Position numbers and translations under genes: made by a program. Of a stretch of 64,000 nt of DNA, positions 26,700 to 35,656 are shown piece after piece. Within the stretch, counting starts at the first letter, position 1. Every line of letters starts with the position of its first letter. Source of the stretch: Streptomyces sp. MA5143a (GTDB taxonomy: Bacteria; Actinomycetota; Actinomycetes; Streptomycetales; Streptomycetaceae); assembly GCF_900290235.1 (NCBI RefSeq), contig NZ_OLMK01000014.1:1-64000 (forward strand). Reading direction: 5' to 3'. The notes under the pieces are model-generated. The model was not told the DNA's origin and searched no databases. It saw nothing but the letters and a program-made list of their open reading frames with translations.

Positions 26700-28043
26700 T
26701 CAGCCCTTCTGCTCGTTCCATTCGGCCTGCGCCTTGTTCAGCTGGTCGGCCAGCGAGTCGAGGAACTCCTTCGCACTCGTCTGCCCGTCCATCACCTTCT
26801 GGAAGGCCGGCTCGTTGTCGGCCTTCGAGATCGTGTTCCAGTCGGGCAGGTAGTACGGAAGCTGCACGATCGACGTCGACCCGTCGGTCAGCGCGGCGGC
26901 GGCCAGCTTCGTCGGCTCGGCCCGCTGGATCCACTCGTCCTTCGCCGCGTCGTTGTTCGCCGGCACCTGGCCCGCCGACTCGTTGAACTTGGAGTTCTCC
27001 TCGTGCGACATGGCGAACTCGATGAACTTCCAGGCGGCCTCCTTGTTCTTCGAGCCCTTGAACATGCCGAGCCCGTCGACCGGGTTGGAGACCTGGACCC
27101 GCTTGCCGCCGGGGCCGGTCGGCTGCGGGATGCCCCGGAACTTGTCGCCGAACGCCTTCACATGGTCCTGGTAGGAGCCCAGGTTGTGGTTGAGCATGCC
27201 GATCGTGCCGGAGTCGAACTGCGCGACCATCTTGGTGAAGTCGTTGTTGAGGTCGGCCGCGGGCGTGACCTTCTTGTAGAGGCCGACGTACTTCTCCAGC
27301 GCCGCCACGTTCTTCGGGTCGTTCACGGTGGTCTTCTCACCGCTGGAGTCCCAGAACGAGGTGATGCCCGACTGCCCGTACATCGCGTCCAGCGCCTGGG
27401 CGATGGAACCCGCGCCACCGCGGATGGTGTAGCCGAACTTGTTCTCGTCCTTGTCCGTGAGCTTCTCGGCGGCCTTGTAGAACGTGTCCCAGGTGGTCGG
27501 CTCGTCGAGTCCGGCCGCCTTGAACAGGTCGGTGCGGTAGTAGAGGACGCCGTTGTTCGCGGAGGTCGGGATCGAGTACAGGGCCTCGCCGCCGCCCGCC
27601 GACTTCAGCGACTCGACCATCGCCTCGTTGAGCTTGCCGTTCAGGGAGGACGAGGAGAGCCTGCCGTCCAGCGGTTCCAGCGCGCCCTGCGCGGCGAACC
27701 CGGCGGCCATGGCCGCGCCGACACCGCCGACGTCCGGCAGACCGCCGCCCTGGATGGCGGTGTCGACCTTCGACTGGTACTCGGTGGCCGCGATGCCGAC
27801 GTACTCGACCTTGATGTCCGGGTTGGCCTTGTGGAAGTCGGCGATGATCTCCTTCCAGATGTCGGTGCGGACACCGCCGTTGTTGTCCCAGAAGACGATC
27901 TCGCCCTTGCCGCTGCCCTCGGAGCCCTTGTCGCCGCCGGCCCCGCTGCCGTCGTCACCGCAGGCGGTGGCGGTCAGCGCGAGGACGGATCCCAGGGCGA
28001 CGGCCAGGGCGGCGCGCCTGCTTCTGTGATTGCTGATCTTCAT
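26700..28043 (-). CDS. ABC transporter sugar-binding lipoprotein
   Basis: A 447-residue solute-binding protein of carbohydrate importers. Lipobox LTATACG puts the lipidated cysteine at about residue 28, followed by a Gly/Asp/Ser-rich linker. The cluster B fold is recognisable: EIVFWDNNGG, FHKANPDIKVEYVGIA, GGGLPDVGGVG, ALYSIPTSANNGVLYYRTDLFKAAG, and GMFKGSKNKEAAWKFIEFAMS. The context of pectin-degrading enzymes and two permease genes suggests uptake of oligogalacturonides or rhamnogalacturonan fragments. ATG 28043 follows GGAAGAGAGAG. Confidence 0.9.
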   Translation of the reverse strand: MKISNHRSRRAALAVALGSVLALTATACGDDGSGAGGDKGSEGSGKGEIVFWDNNGGVRTDIWKEIIADFHKANPDIKVEYVGIAATEYQSKVDTAIQGGGLPDVGGVGAAMAAGFAAQGALEPLDGRLSSSSLNGKLNEAMVESLKSAGGGEALYSIPTSANNGVLYYRTDLFKAAGLDEPTTWDTFYKAAEKLTDKDENKFGYTIRGGAGSIAQALDAMYGQSGITSFWDSSGEKTTVNDPKNVAALEKYVGLYKKVTPAADLNNDFTKMVAQFDSGTIGMLNHNLGSYQDHVKAFGDKFRGIPQPTGPGGKRVQVSNPVDGLGMFKGSKNKEAAWKFIEFAMSHEENSKFNESAGQVPANNDAAKDEWIQRAEPTKLAAAALTDGSTSIVQLPYYLPDWNTISKADNEPAFQKVMDGQTSAKEFLDSLADQLNKAQAEWNEQKG

Positions 28044-28092
28044 GAACGGCTCTCTCTTCCGGATCCAACGGGGGTGATGAAGTGCGTACGGG

Positions 28093-29676
28093 TTACGAGG
28101 AGGGGGTGATCCTGAAGGTGGTGAAGGTGGCCGCCCCGGCGTGTCCCCCGCCGGTGGGCGCGACCGCGAAGAGGCCGAGCAGGGCGCCGACCCAGCGCCA
28201 GGGCGTGGCGGCGAAGACCCTGCCGGAGGAGTGCCACCCCTCCCCCACGTCGTAGGAGAAGTGGCAGCGTGCCCCGGCGCGCGTCTCGATGCGGAGCCTG
28301 GCCCGCCCCTCGGGCGCCGGGCGCGGAGGTGCCGCGTCCCGCTCCCTCCCCCACTGCCCCGAGGGCGTGGGAGGTGCCCCCGCGGCCACGGTCTCGGCGA
28401 ACCGGTGGACGAGGCGCGCGCTCCCGTCGGCGTCCCGCTGGAGCCCGATCCAGCAGAAGGCGTCCCCGAGCACGGCGAGCCCCGCGCGCGCCCCCGGCTC
28501 CTCGCTGTCGAGGCGTAGCTCCACCTCGGTCACGGTGGGGATCCCCGGCAGCCGCTGTGTGAGCACATTCGCCAGTTTCCGCAGGTCGTGCGCGTGCACG
28601 GAGCGCACGCACGTGAGCCGCAGCCCGTCGCCGGAGTGCTGGGTGGCCCAGCCGTCCTGGGGGTTCGCGGTCCACTGCCACTGGCGTCCGAAGCGGCCGC
28701 CGGGGAAGTCGTCGTCGGTGGCCGGCGCGGCGGGCGGCTGCGCGGGCAGTGCCGGCTTGGGGTGCACGGCCACGGGGGCGCCCTCGTCGCCGAGGACGGG
28801 CCAGCCGTCGGCGCCGAAGCGCATCGGCTGGAGGTGGACGACCCTGCCGTACGCGCCCCGCTGCTGGAAGTGCAGGAACCAGTCCTCGCCGGCCGCGGTG
28901 CGCACCCAGCCGCCCTGGTGGGGGCCGTTCACATCGGTGTCGTGCTGCTCCAGCACGACGCGCTCCTCGTAGGGGCCGAAGAAGTCGCGGGAGCGGAAGG
29001 CGCCCTGCCAGCCGGTCTCCACTCCCCCGGCCGGGGCGAGGATCCAGAACCAGCCGTCGTGCCGGTAGAGCTTGGGGCCCTCCAGGGTGAACCAGCCGGG
29101 CAGCCGGTCCGCGTCGACGATCACCTTGCCCCCGTCGAGCAGTCCGGTGCCGTCGGGCCGCATCCGGTGTCCGGTGAGCCGGTTCTTGATCCCGGAGCGG
29201 GACTTGGCCCAGGCGTGCACGAGGTACGCCTCGCCTGTCTCCTCGTCCCACAGCGGGCACGGGTCGATGAGCCCCTTGCCCTCCTTGACCAGGTGGGGCC
29301 GGGTCCACGGGCCGCGGATCTCGGGGGCGTTGACCTGGAAGACGCCCTGGTCGGGGTCGCCCCAGAAGATCCAGAACCGGTCGTCGAAGTGCCGTAGCGA
29401 CGGCGCCCACACCCCGCAGTCGTGACGGGGCGCCCGGAACTCGCTCGCGGGTTCGAGGAGGTGCAGCGCGTGGCCGACGAGCGTCCAGTTGACCAGGTCC
29501 CGGGAGTGGAGCAGGGGAAGTCCCGGGACCCGGCCGAAACTGGAGGCCGTCAGATAGAAGTCGTCCGCCACGCGCAGGACATCGGGGTCGGACCAGTCGG
29601 CGTCGAGGACGGGATTGCGGTAGGTGCCGTCGCCCCGGTCGGCGGAGAAGGCGGGCGCGCTCACGGAGGTCGTCAC
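28093..29676 (-). CDS. glycoside hydrolase family 43 protein, cytoplasmic
   Basis: A 527-residue five-bladed beta-propeller hydrolase with a C-terminal beta-sandwich (about residues 320-527). Family 43 features: NPVLDADWSDPDVLRVADDFYLTASSF with the general base Asp, LIDPCPLWDEETGEAYLVHAW with the pKa-modulating Asp, and WFTLEGPKLYRHDGWFWIL with the general acid Glu. No signal peptide, so it should act on imported oligosaccharides, such as arabinose- or galactose-bearing pectin fragments (inference). Its start overlaps the stop of the DUF6807 gene by 4 bases (ATGA). Confidence 0.9.
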   Translation of the reverse strand: MTTSVSAPAFSADRGDGTYRNPVLDADWSDPDVLRVADDFYLTASSFGRVPGLPLLHSRDLVNWTLVGHALHLLEPASEFRAPRHDCGVWAPSLRHFDDRFWIFWGDPDQGVFQVNAPEIRGPWTRPHLVKEGKGLIDPCPLWDEETGEAYLVHAWAKSRSGIKNRLTGHRMRPDGTGLLDGGKVIVDADRLPGWFTLEGPKLYRHDGWFWILAPAGGVETGWQGAFRSRDFFGPYEERVVLEQHDTDVNGPHQGGWVRTAAGEDWFLHFQQRGAYGRVVHLQPMRFGADGWPVLGDEGAPVAVHPKPALPAQPPAAPATDDDFPGGRFGRQWQWTANPQDGWATQHSGDGLRLTCVRSVHAHDLRKLANVLTQRLPGIPTVTEVELRLDSEEPGARAGLAVLGDAFCWIGLQRDADGSARLVHRFAETVAAGAPPTPSGQWGRERDAAPPRPAPEGRARLRIETRAGARCHFSYDVGEGWHSSGRVFAATPWRWVGALLGLFAVAPTGGGHAGAATFTTFRITPSS

Positions 29677-30518
29677 CGGCTCACCGCCTTGCGGACCAGG
29701 GCCGCCGCCTCGGCGCGGTCGAGGGTGCCGTCGGCGACGACGGTGACGACCCGGCGTACGGCGGTGCCGCCGGGCTCGACGGTCAGGCGTTCGGTGGGGG
29801 CGAGCGACGAGCCGACGCCCGGGTACTCGTCGGCGCGGACGAACCAGGGGTCGCGGCGGGTGGTGGCGGTGGCCCCCGCGAAGACGAGCGTCCAGGCGTC
29901 GCCCGCGAGGGCGAGCCAGTCGGCGCGGGTGCCGTGGACGCCGGCCTCGCCCTCGGTGTCGGCGGTGAACACGTGTGGGGGCCGGGCCTCCTTGCGGGCC
30001 CGCCAGAAGAACCCGCCGTACGCGGCGCCGGGGCGTCCGTTGGTGGCGGGGCTGCCGATCGAGACGGGCTCGCCGGTGGTGTTGGTGAGCGAGAAGGTGA
30101 AGTCCAACGCCCAGGCGCTGTCGGTCAGTTCGGTGGCCGCGACGGTACGGCGCTCGCGCAGCAGCTCGGTGCCGGACGCCACCCAGCGCAGTTCCTCGAC
30201 GAAGCCGTCGGGGTCGCGCAGTTGGAAGGCGACGTGGCGCTGGGAGCCGTGGTTGTCGAGCTCGGTCGGGCCCCGGTCGCGGACATAGGTCCGCCCGCCC
30301 CAGAAGTTGTGCCCCTCGACGTCGGGAACGGCGACACCGACGCCGAGGTGGTGGAGGTGGTCGGCGGGGCTCAGCTCGGTGACCGCCGTACCGGACAGGG
30401 TGGTGACGGGGTGGAGGTAGGGGCGGGGCGAGAGGCGGGCCGGCACCTCGGGCCGGGCGTGGTACCGGCCCACCGGGCGTCCCGCCGCCCGCAGGACGAG
30501 GGACTCGTCGGTCGTCAT
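29673..30518 (-). CDS. DUF6807 (PmoA-like) family protein
   Basis: A 281-residue cytoplasmic protein of the PmoA/DUF6807 family. Features: RPYLHPVTTLSGTAVTELSPADHLHHLGVGVAVPDVEGHNFWGG, with several conserved histidines, and NGRPGAAYGGFFWRA. The biochemical role is not established; members occur with Gfo/Idh oxidoreductases and sugar operons. Both ends overlap neighbours (TGATG upstream, ATGA downstream), so it is made together with the oxidoreductase and GH43. Confidence 0.82.
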   Translation of the reverse strand: MTTDESLVLRAAGRPVGRYHARPEVPARLSPRPYLHPVTTLSGTAVTELSPADHLHHLGVGVAVPDVEGHNFWGGRTYVRDRGPTELDNHGSQRHVAFQLRDPDGFVEELRWVASGTELLRERRTVAATELTDSAWALDFTFSLTNTTGEPVSIGSPATNGRPGAAYGGFFWRARKEARPPHVFTADTEGEAGVHGTRADWLALAGDAWTLVFAGATATTRRDPWFVRADEYPGVGSSLAPTERLTVEPGGTAVRRVVTVVADGTLDRAEAAALVRKAVSR

Positions 30519-31696
30519 CAGGTACTCACCTCGTTCGCCGGTGGCTCGGGGAGCGCCCAGGGGGCGCCCAGTTCGGAGTAGAGGGCGAGGTCGTCGGCGG
30601 CGGCCGTGACCAGGGCGTCGATGCCGTAGACGACCCGGCGGTCCTCCTCGGGCAGCCGGTGCCAGGCGTCGGCCGGGAGCGCGCGGGGGTCGGGGGCGGT
30701 GCGGATCGCCTCGACGACCTTCATGAAGGCGCCGGTGGTGTCCGGCGGGACGAGCAGGTCGGCGCCGTCGACGAGATGGTCGACCAAGTTCTCCAACAGG
30801 TCGGTGCGCCCGTACTCGATCTCCTCGGGGCCGTGTCCGGCCCGCTGGACGAGCACGCGGTCCTGCTTGTACCAGAAGGTGATCCGCCCGCTGGTGCCGT
30901 GGACCACGTTGTACGGCTCGTCAGGGTTCTCCGCGCACAGCGTGGCCGCGACGGTGATCCGGCCGCCGCGGGCGGTGGTGATCCGCACACAGGAGGTGTC
31001 GTCGGACTCGATGTCGTTGGCCCGCAGCAACTCGGTCTCGATGGCGGCGACGTCCTCGGCGCGGCCCGCGTCGCCGAGCGCGAGGCCGGTGGCGACGGCG
31101 TGCGCGAGGGGGTTGGTGAGCGCCCCGTCGATCACGTCGACTCCGTTCAGGCGGCGCTTGCCCGCCCAGGGCGCCCGCCGGTAGTACGCCTCGGCGCGGG
31201 CCCAGGCGCCGGCGCCGCCGATGCCGGTGACCTCGCCGATCAGCCCGTCCGCGATCATCTTCCGGATCGCGGGCACCGCGTGCGAGCCCAGCGACTGGAA
31301 GCCGATCTGGCAGACGACTCCGGCGGCGGCCACCCCGTCCGCCATCCGGCGGAACTCGGCGTACGACGGGGCCGGGGGCTTCTCCAGCAGGAGGTGCACG
31401 CCCCGCTCGGCCGCCGCCAGCGCCAGGTCGGTGTGGGTCGGGATCGGGGTGCAGATCACGGCGATCGCGGCGCCGGTGGAGTCGAGGAGCGCGCCGAAGT
31501 CGGCGGACTGCTCGGGGGTGCCGAGGCCGTCCGGGATCTCGTCCGCGGCGAGCGGGGTCAGCTCGCAGACGCCGGCGAGGCGCACGATGCCCTTGTCCGC
31601 CAGACGGCGGATGTTCTCCAGGTGCCAGCGGCCGTGGCCGCGGGCGCCCGCGAGGACGAGCGGGACCGGGGTGTCGTATGCGGTGGTGTGGTTCAT
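30518..31696 (-). CDS. Gfo/Idh/MocA-family NAD(P)-dependent oxidoreductase
   Basis: A 392-residue sugar oxidoreductase. The N-terminal Rossmann fold (VPLVLAGARGHGRWHLENI) is followed by LLEKPPAPS with the family EKP motif and the C-terminal alpha/beta substrate domain (GVDVIDGALTNPLAHAVATGLALG). The substrate is unknown; coupling to DUF6807 and GH43 indicates a step on an imported pectin-derived sugar. ATG 31696. The 178-base gap to the permease gene has no clear gene. Confidence 0.9.
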   Translation of the reverse strand: MNHTTAYDTPVPLVLAGARGHGRWHLENIRRLADKGIVRLAGVCELTPLAADEIPDGLGTPEQSADFGALLDSTGAAIAVICTPIPTHTDLALAAAERGVHLLLEKPPAPSYAEFRRMADGVAAAGVVCQIGFQSLGSHAVPAIRKMIADGLIGEVTGIGGAGAWARAEAYYRRAPWAGKRRLNGVDVIDGALTNPLAHAVATGLALGDAGRAEDVAAIETELLRANDIESDDTSCVRITTARGGRITVAATLCAENPDEPYNVVHGTSGRITFWYKQDRVLVQRAGHGPEEIEYGRTDLLENLVDHLVDGADLLVPPDTTGAFMKVVEAIRTAPDPRALPADAWHRLPEEDRRVVYGIDALVTAAADDLALYSELGAPWALPEPPANEVST

Positions 31697-31874
31697 CGGA
31701 GCCTCCCTGCGCCCGCGCCGCGCGCCACCTCTCGGTCGGCCCTCACGGCGCTGTCGATCTTCTGGTGCAGGGTAGGCGTCCGGCCGACGTCGGCCGTCAG
31801 CCCGCGCTCGCTGGGGGCGTCACCCGTGGCGGTGTCGCCGTTGCCGGTGAGGAGGCCGGTCCTCCCGCCTGTCC

Positions 31875-32777
31875 TCATCCCTTCACCGCCCCCGCGCTGA
31901 AGCCGGTGATCAGCCACTTCTGGATGAAGGCGAAGACGATGACGACCGGGACGGCGGCGATGATGCCGCCCGCGGCGAGCGCGCCCAGGTCGACGCTGTC
32001 GGCGCTGAGCAGGGTGTTCAGGCCGACCGGGACGGTCTGCTTCTCCTGGTTGCTGAGGAACATCAGCGCGAACAGGAAGTGGTTCCAGGAGTGCACGAAG
32101 GCGAAGGAGCCGACGGCGATCAGACCGGGCCGCAGCAGCGGCAGCACGACCACCCGGAACGCGGTGAACCGGTTGCAGCCGTCGACCCAGGCCGCCTCCT
32201 CCAGCGAATACGGCACGTTCTTGATGAAGTTGCTGATCAGGATGATCGACAGCGGCAGCTGGAAGACCGTCTCGGCGAGGATGACACTGCCGAGCGAGTT
32301 GATCATCCGCAGCTCCGCGAAGATCTGGAACAGCGGGACGAGGAGCAGCGCGCCCGGGACGAACTGGGAGCACAGCAGCGCCAGCATGAAGCCGCGCTTG
32401 ATCCTGAAGTCGAAGCGGGCGAGGGCGTAGCCGCCGGCGAGGGCGACGAGCGTGGTCATCAGCAGGGTGACGACCCCGACGAGCACGCTGTTCTGGAAGT
32501 AGGTGCCGAAGCTGCGCTCGTTCCACACCTTCTCGAAGTGCTCGAAGGTGACGGGCCACGGCACGAGCGAGGTCGAGCCGGGCTCGCGGAGCGCGAACAG
32601 CAGGATCCAGTAGAAGGGGACGAGGGTGAAGACGAGGTAGACCGACAGGGGCAGATAGATCTGCCAGCGGGGCACCTCGTCCCAGGCGCGGTGCTGCTTG
32701 CGGGGCCGCTGCGGGGGCTCCTCGGCCGCCGGCGCGGGCGTCACCGGAGCGACCTTCTCGGCGTCCTTGGTGATCAC
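31875..32777 (-). CDS. ABC sugar transporter permease, MalG type
   Basis: A 300-residue inner-membrane protein with six helices. The cytoplasmic ATPase-contact loop is YSLEEAAWVDGCNRFTAFRVVVLPLLRPG (EAA motif with the conserved G). GTG 32777 overlaps the stop of the other permease by 4 bases (GTGA). The neighbouring minus-strand frame is open far upstream to 35606, but that is a shadow. No ATPase gene is present. Confidence 0.93.
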   Translation of the reverse strand: MITKDAEKVAPVTPAPAAEEPPQRPRKQHRAWDEVPRWQIYLPLSVYLVFTLVPFYWILLFALREPGSTSLVPWPVTFEHFEKVWNERSFGTYFQNSVLVGVVTLLMTTLVALAGGYALARFDFRIKRGFMLALLCSQFVPGALLLVPLFQIFAELRMINSLGSVILAETVFQLPLSIILISNFIKNVPYSLEEAAWVDGCNRFTAFRVVVLPLLRPGLIAVGSFAFVHSWNHFLFALMFLSNQEKQTVPVGLNTLLSADSVDLGALAAGGIIAAVPVVIVFAFIQKWLITGFSAGAVKG

Positions 32778-33718
32778 TTGGACTCGCCTCCGAACTTGCT
32801 CAGCCGCAGATAGACCATCGAGCAGAAGAGCAGGATCACGAACGCGACCGTGGTCAGGGCGGACGCGTAGCCGAAGTTGTGGGCGTCGACCGAGGTGTTG
32901 GCGATGTACAGCGGGAGGGTCGTGGTCTCTCCCGCGGGTCCGCCGCCGGTCAGGGTGTAGAGCAGGTCGACGTTGTTGAACTCCCACACCGCGCGCAGCA
33001 GCGTGGAGAGGATGATCGCGTCCTTCAGGTGCGGCAGCGTGATGTGGAAGAACTGCCGGACGCGGCTCGCGCCGTCGACCTCGGCGGCCTCGTAGAGGTC
33101 CTTCGAGACGGACTGGAGGTCGGCGAGGATGAGGATCGCGAAGAAGGGGACACCGCGCCACAGGTCGGCGACGACCACCGCCGAGAAGACGGTGGAGGTG
33201 TCGGAGAGCCAGCTGGTGCCGTATTCGCCGATGCCGATGTCCGCGAGGTAACGGGTGATGCCCGTCTGGGAGTTGTAGAGGAGCACCCAGATCGCGGAGG
33301 TGAGGACGCCGGAGACGGCCCACGGCGAGAAGACGAGCGCGCGGCCGAGGGCTCGGCCGACGAACGTCTGGTTGACGATCAGCGCGAGCGCGAGACCGAA
33401 CAGCAGCTGGAGCCCGACCTCGACGACGACCCACTTGGCGCTGAAGACGAGGGTGTCCCAGAACAGCGGGTCCTCGGTGAAGGCGTGGACGAAGTTGTCG
33501 AAGCCGGCGAAGCCGTTCCGCCAGGGCTTGGTGGGGTTGTAGTGCTGCAGGCTGTAGTAGAAGACGCTGACGACCGGGTAGGCGATGAAGCCCAGCATGA
33601 GCAGGGCGGCCGGGGCGATCAGCAGATAGGGCAGCCTGCGCGGGGTCGCGGAGGCACGGCGCGCACGGCTCCGCCGGGGTGGCGCGGGCGGTTTCGCCAC
33701 GGCTGCGGCTTGGGCCAT
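32774..33718 (-). CDS. ABC sugar transporter permease, MalF type
   Basis: A 314-residue membrane protein with an Arg-rich cytoplasmic N terminus, six helices and the EAA loop (KDLYEAAEVDGASRVRQFFHITLPHLK). First of the two coupled permeases. ATG 33718. A LacI-type palindrome lies 48 bases upstream of the start. Confidence 0.93.
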   Translation of the reverse strand: MAQAAAVAKPPAPPRRSRARRASATPRRLPYLLIAPAALLMLGFIAYPVVSVFYYSLQHYNPTKPWRNGFAGFDNFVHAFTEDPLFWDTLVFSAKWVVVEVGLQLLFGLALALIVNQTFVGRALGRALVFSPWAVSGVLTSAIWVLLYNSQTGITRYLADIGIGEYGTSWLSDTSTVFSAVVVADLWRGVPFFAILILADLQSVSKDLYEAAEVDGASRVRQFFHITLPHLKDAIILSTLLRAVWEFNNVDLLYTLTGGGPAGETTTLPLYIANTSVDAHNFGYASALTTVAFVILLFCSMVYLRLSKFGGESK

Positions 33719-33763
33719 GACTGGGGCTCCGTTTCTGGGTACGTCGTGGTGCGTTGTCGTACA

Positions 33764-33775
33764 GGAAGCGCTTTC
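33764..33775. promoter_or_regulatory. LacI-type operator upstream of the permease genes
   Basis: On the minus strand GAAAGCGCTTCC matches the GAAAGCGCTTTC-type LacI-family consensus at 11 of 12 bases, with AAGCGCTT (33766-33773) perfectly palindromic. It sits 46-57 bases before the MalF-type start. Confidence 0.6.
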
Positions 33776-33849
33776 TCGGTGGGCGTGGGTGCGCGGTACG
33801 GGGTGCCTCTCGGGGTGCGTTGGCGGGTGCGGGTGCGGGTGCGCTGGCG

Positions 33850-33880
33850 CTTGTCGCGCAGTTCCCCGCGCCCCTGAAAG
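33850..33880. repeat. dispersed palindromic repeat, copy 2
   Basis: CGCAGTTCCCCGCGCCCCTG with flanking CTTGTCG and AAAG, in the gap between the permease and dehydratase genes, next to a GCGGGTGCGGGTGCG simple run at about 33821-33842. Confidence 0.7.
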
Positions 33881-33907
33881 ACCTGGGGCCCGGGTCGGTC
33901 GGGTTGT

Positions 33908-35656
33908 TCAACCGGCGTACGGGTCCGGGACCTTGCCGGGGCGGGCCAGGAACTCGAAGTCGCAGCCGGTGTCGGCCTGGGTGATCTGGTCGTTGTAGAG
34001 GGCCCCGTAGCCGCGTTCGTAGCGGGTGGGCGGCTCGGTCCACTCCGCTCGGCGGCGCTCCAGCTCCTCGTCGTCCACGTGGAGATGGAGGGTGCGCGCC
34101 TCGACGTCGAGGGTGATCGGGTCGCCGGTGCGGACCAGGGCGAGCGGGCCCCCGATGTACGACTCCGGTGCGACGTGCAGCACGCAGGCGCCGTAACTGG
34201 TGCCGCTCATCCGGGCGTCGGAGATCCGCACCATGTCCCGTACGCCCTGCTTCAGCAGGTGGTCGGGGATGGGCAGCATCCCGTACTCGGGCATGCCGGG
34301 GCCGCCCTTGGGGCCGGAGTTGCGCAGGACGAGGACACTGTCGGCGGTGATGCCGAGGGACGGGTCGTTGATGGTGCGCTGCATGGTCCTGTAGTCGTCG
34401 AAGACGACCGCGGGGCCGGTGTGCTTGAGCAGGTGCCGCTCGGCGGCGATGTGCTTGATGACCGCCCCGTCGGGGCAGAGGTTGCCGCGCAGGACGGCGA
34501 CCCCGCCCTCGGCGGCGACCGGGTTCTCGCGGGTGCGGATCACGGCGTCGTTGTGGACGAGCGTGCCGTCGAGCTGCTCGCGCAGCGTGTCGTGGGAGAC
34601 GGTCGGCCGGTCCAGGTGCAGCAGGTCGGTGATCCGGGAGAGGAACCCGGGCAGACCTCCCGCGAAGTGGAAGTCCTCCATCAGATACGTCCGACCGCCG
34701 GGCCGGACGTCGGCCAGCACCGGGACCGTGCGCGCGACGCGGTCGAAGTCGTCCAGGGTGAGCTTGACGCCGGCGCGGCCGGCCATGGCGATGAGGTGGA
34801 TGACCGCGTTGGTGGAGCCGCCGAGCCCGAGGACGGTGGTGACGGCGTCCTCGAAGGCGTCGGCGGTGAGGATGTCGCTCAGCTTGCGGTCCTTGTGGAC
34901 CAGCTCGACGATCCGCAGCCCGGACTTGGCCGCCATCCGGTCGTGCCCGGAGTCGACGGCCGGGATGCTCGACGCGCCGGGGACCGTGACCCCGAGGGCC
35001 TCGGCGGCGGCGGTGAGCGTGGAGGCCGTGCCCATGGTCATGCAGTGACCGGGCGAACGGGCGAGACCGGACTCCAGTTCGGTCATCTCGCAGTCGCCGA
35101 TGAGTCCGGCGCGCCGGTCGTCCCAGTACTTCCACATGTCGGTGCCGGAGCCGAGGACCTCGCCTCGCCAGTGCCCCGGCAGCATGGGCCCGGCGGGCAC
35201 GAACACCGTCGGCAGGTCGACGCTGGCGGCACCCATCAGGAGGGCGGGCGTGGACTTGTCGCAGCCGCCCATCAGCACGGCCCCGTCGACCGGGTAGGAG
35301 CGGAGCAACTCCTCGGTCTCCATCGCGAGCATGTTGCGGTAGAGCATCGGGGTCGGCTTCTGGAAGGTCTCCGAGAGGGTGGAGACCGGGAACTCCAGCG
35401 GGAAACCGCCCGCCTGCCACACGCCCCGCTTGACCGCCTGCGCGCGGTCCCGCAGGTGCGCATGGCAGGGGTTGATGTCCGACCAGGTGTTCAGGATCGC
35501 GATGACCGGCTTGCCCAGGTGCTCCTCGGGCAGATAGCCGAGCTGGCGGGTGCGGGCGCGGTGGCTGAAGGCGCGCAGCCCCGAGGAGACGCCGCTGCCG
35601 TACCACTGGTGGCTGCGGAGTTCCTCCGGCTTCCTCCGGTCGACCGGCTTCGTCAT
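33908..35656 (-). CDS. IlvD/Edd-family sugar-acid dehydratase
   Basis: A 582-residue iron-sulfur dehydratase of the IlvD/Edd family, of the sugar-acid (arabinonate/xylonate-type) branch rather than the amino-acid branch. Cluster-ligand cysteines are visible in NTWSDINPCHAHL, MGGCDKSTPALLMG and SPGHCMTMG; RNSGPKGGPGMPEYGM and DARMSGTSYGACVLHVAPE are diagnostic. ATG 35656 overlaps the stop of the DHDPS-family gene by 4 bases. Likely dehydrates an aldonate or aldarate to a 2-keto-3-deoxy acid for its coupled partner; the exact substrate is not determined. It could supply a galactarate dehydration step, but that is inference. Confidence 0.87.
   Translation of the reverse strand: MTKPVDRRKPEELRSHQWYGSGVSSGLRAFSHRARTRQLGYLPEEHLGKPVIAILNTWSDINPCHAHLRDRAQAVKRGVWQAGGFPLEFPVSTLSETFQKPTPMLYRNMLAMETEELLRSYPVDGAVLMGGCDKSTPALLMGAASVDLPTVFVPAGPMLPGHWRGEVLGSGTDMWKYWDDRRAGLIGDCEMTELESGLARSPGHCMTMGTASTLTAAAEALGVTVPGASSIPAVDSGHDRMAAKSGLRIVELVHKDRKLSDILTADAFEDAVTTVLGLGGSTNAVIHLIAMAGRAGVKLTLDDFDRVARTVPVLADVRPGGRTYLMEDFHFAGGLPGFLSRITDLLHLDRPTVSHDTLREQLDGTLVHNDAVIRTRENPVAAEGGVAVLRGNLCPDGAVIKHIAAERHLLKHTGPAVVFDDYRTMQRTINDPSLGITADSVLVLRNSGPKGGPGMPEYGMLPIPDHLLKQGVRDMVRISDARMSGTSYGACVLHVAPESYIGGPLALVRTGDPITLDVEARTLHLHVDDEELERRRAEWTEPPTRYERGYGALYNDQITQADTGCDFEFLARPGKVPDPYAG

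Noticed and set aside
31875..35606. A 1243-codon open frame on the minus strand
   Set aside because: Only its last 300 codons (permease) are real; the rest overlaps the MalF-type permease and IlvD genes in another frame, with Arg/Pro/Gly-rich shadow composition.
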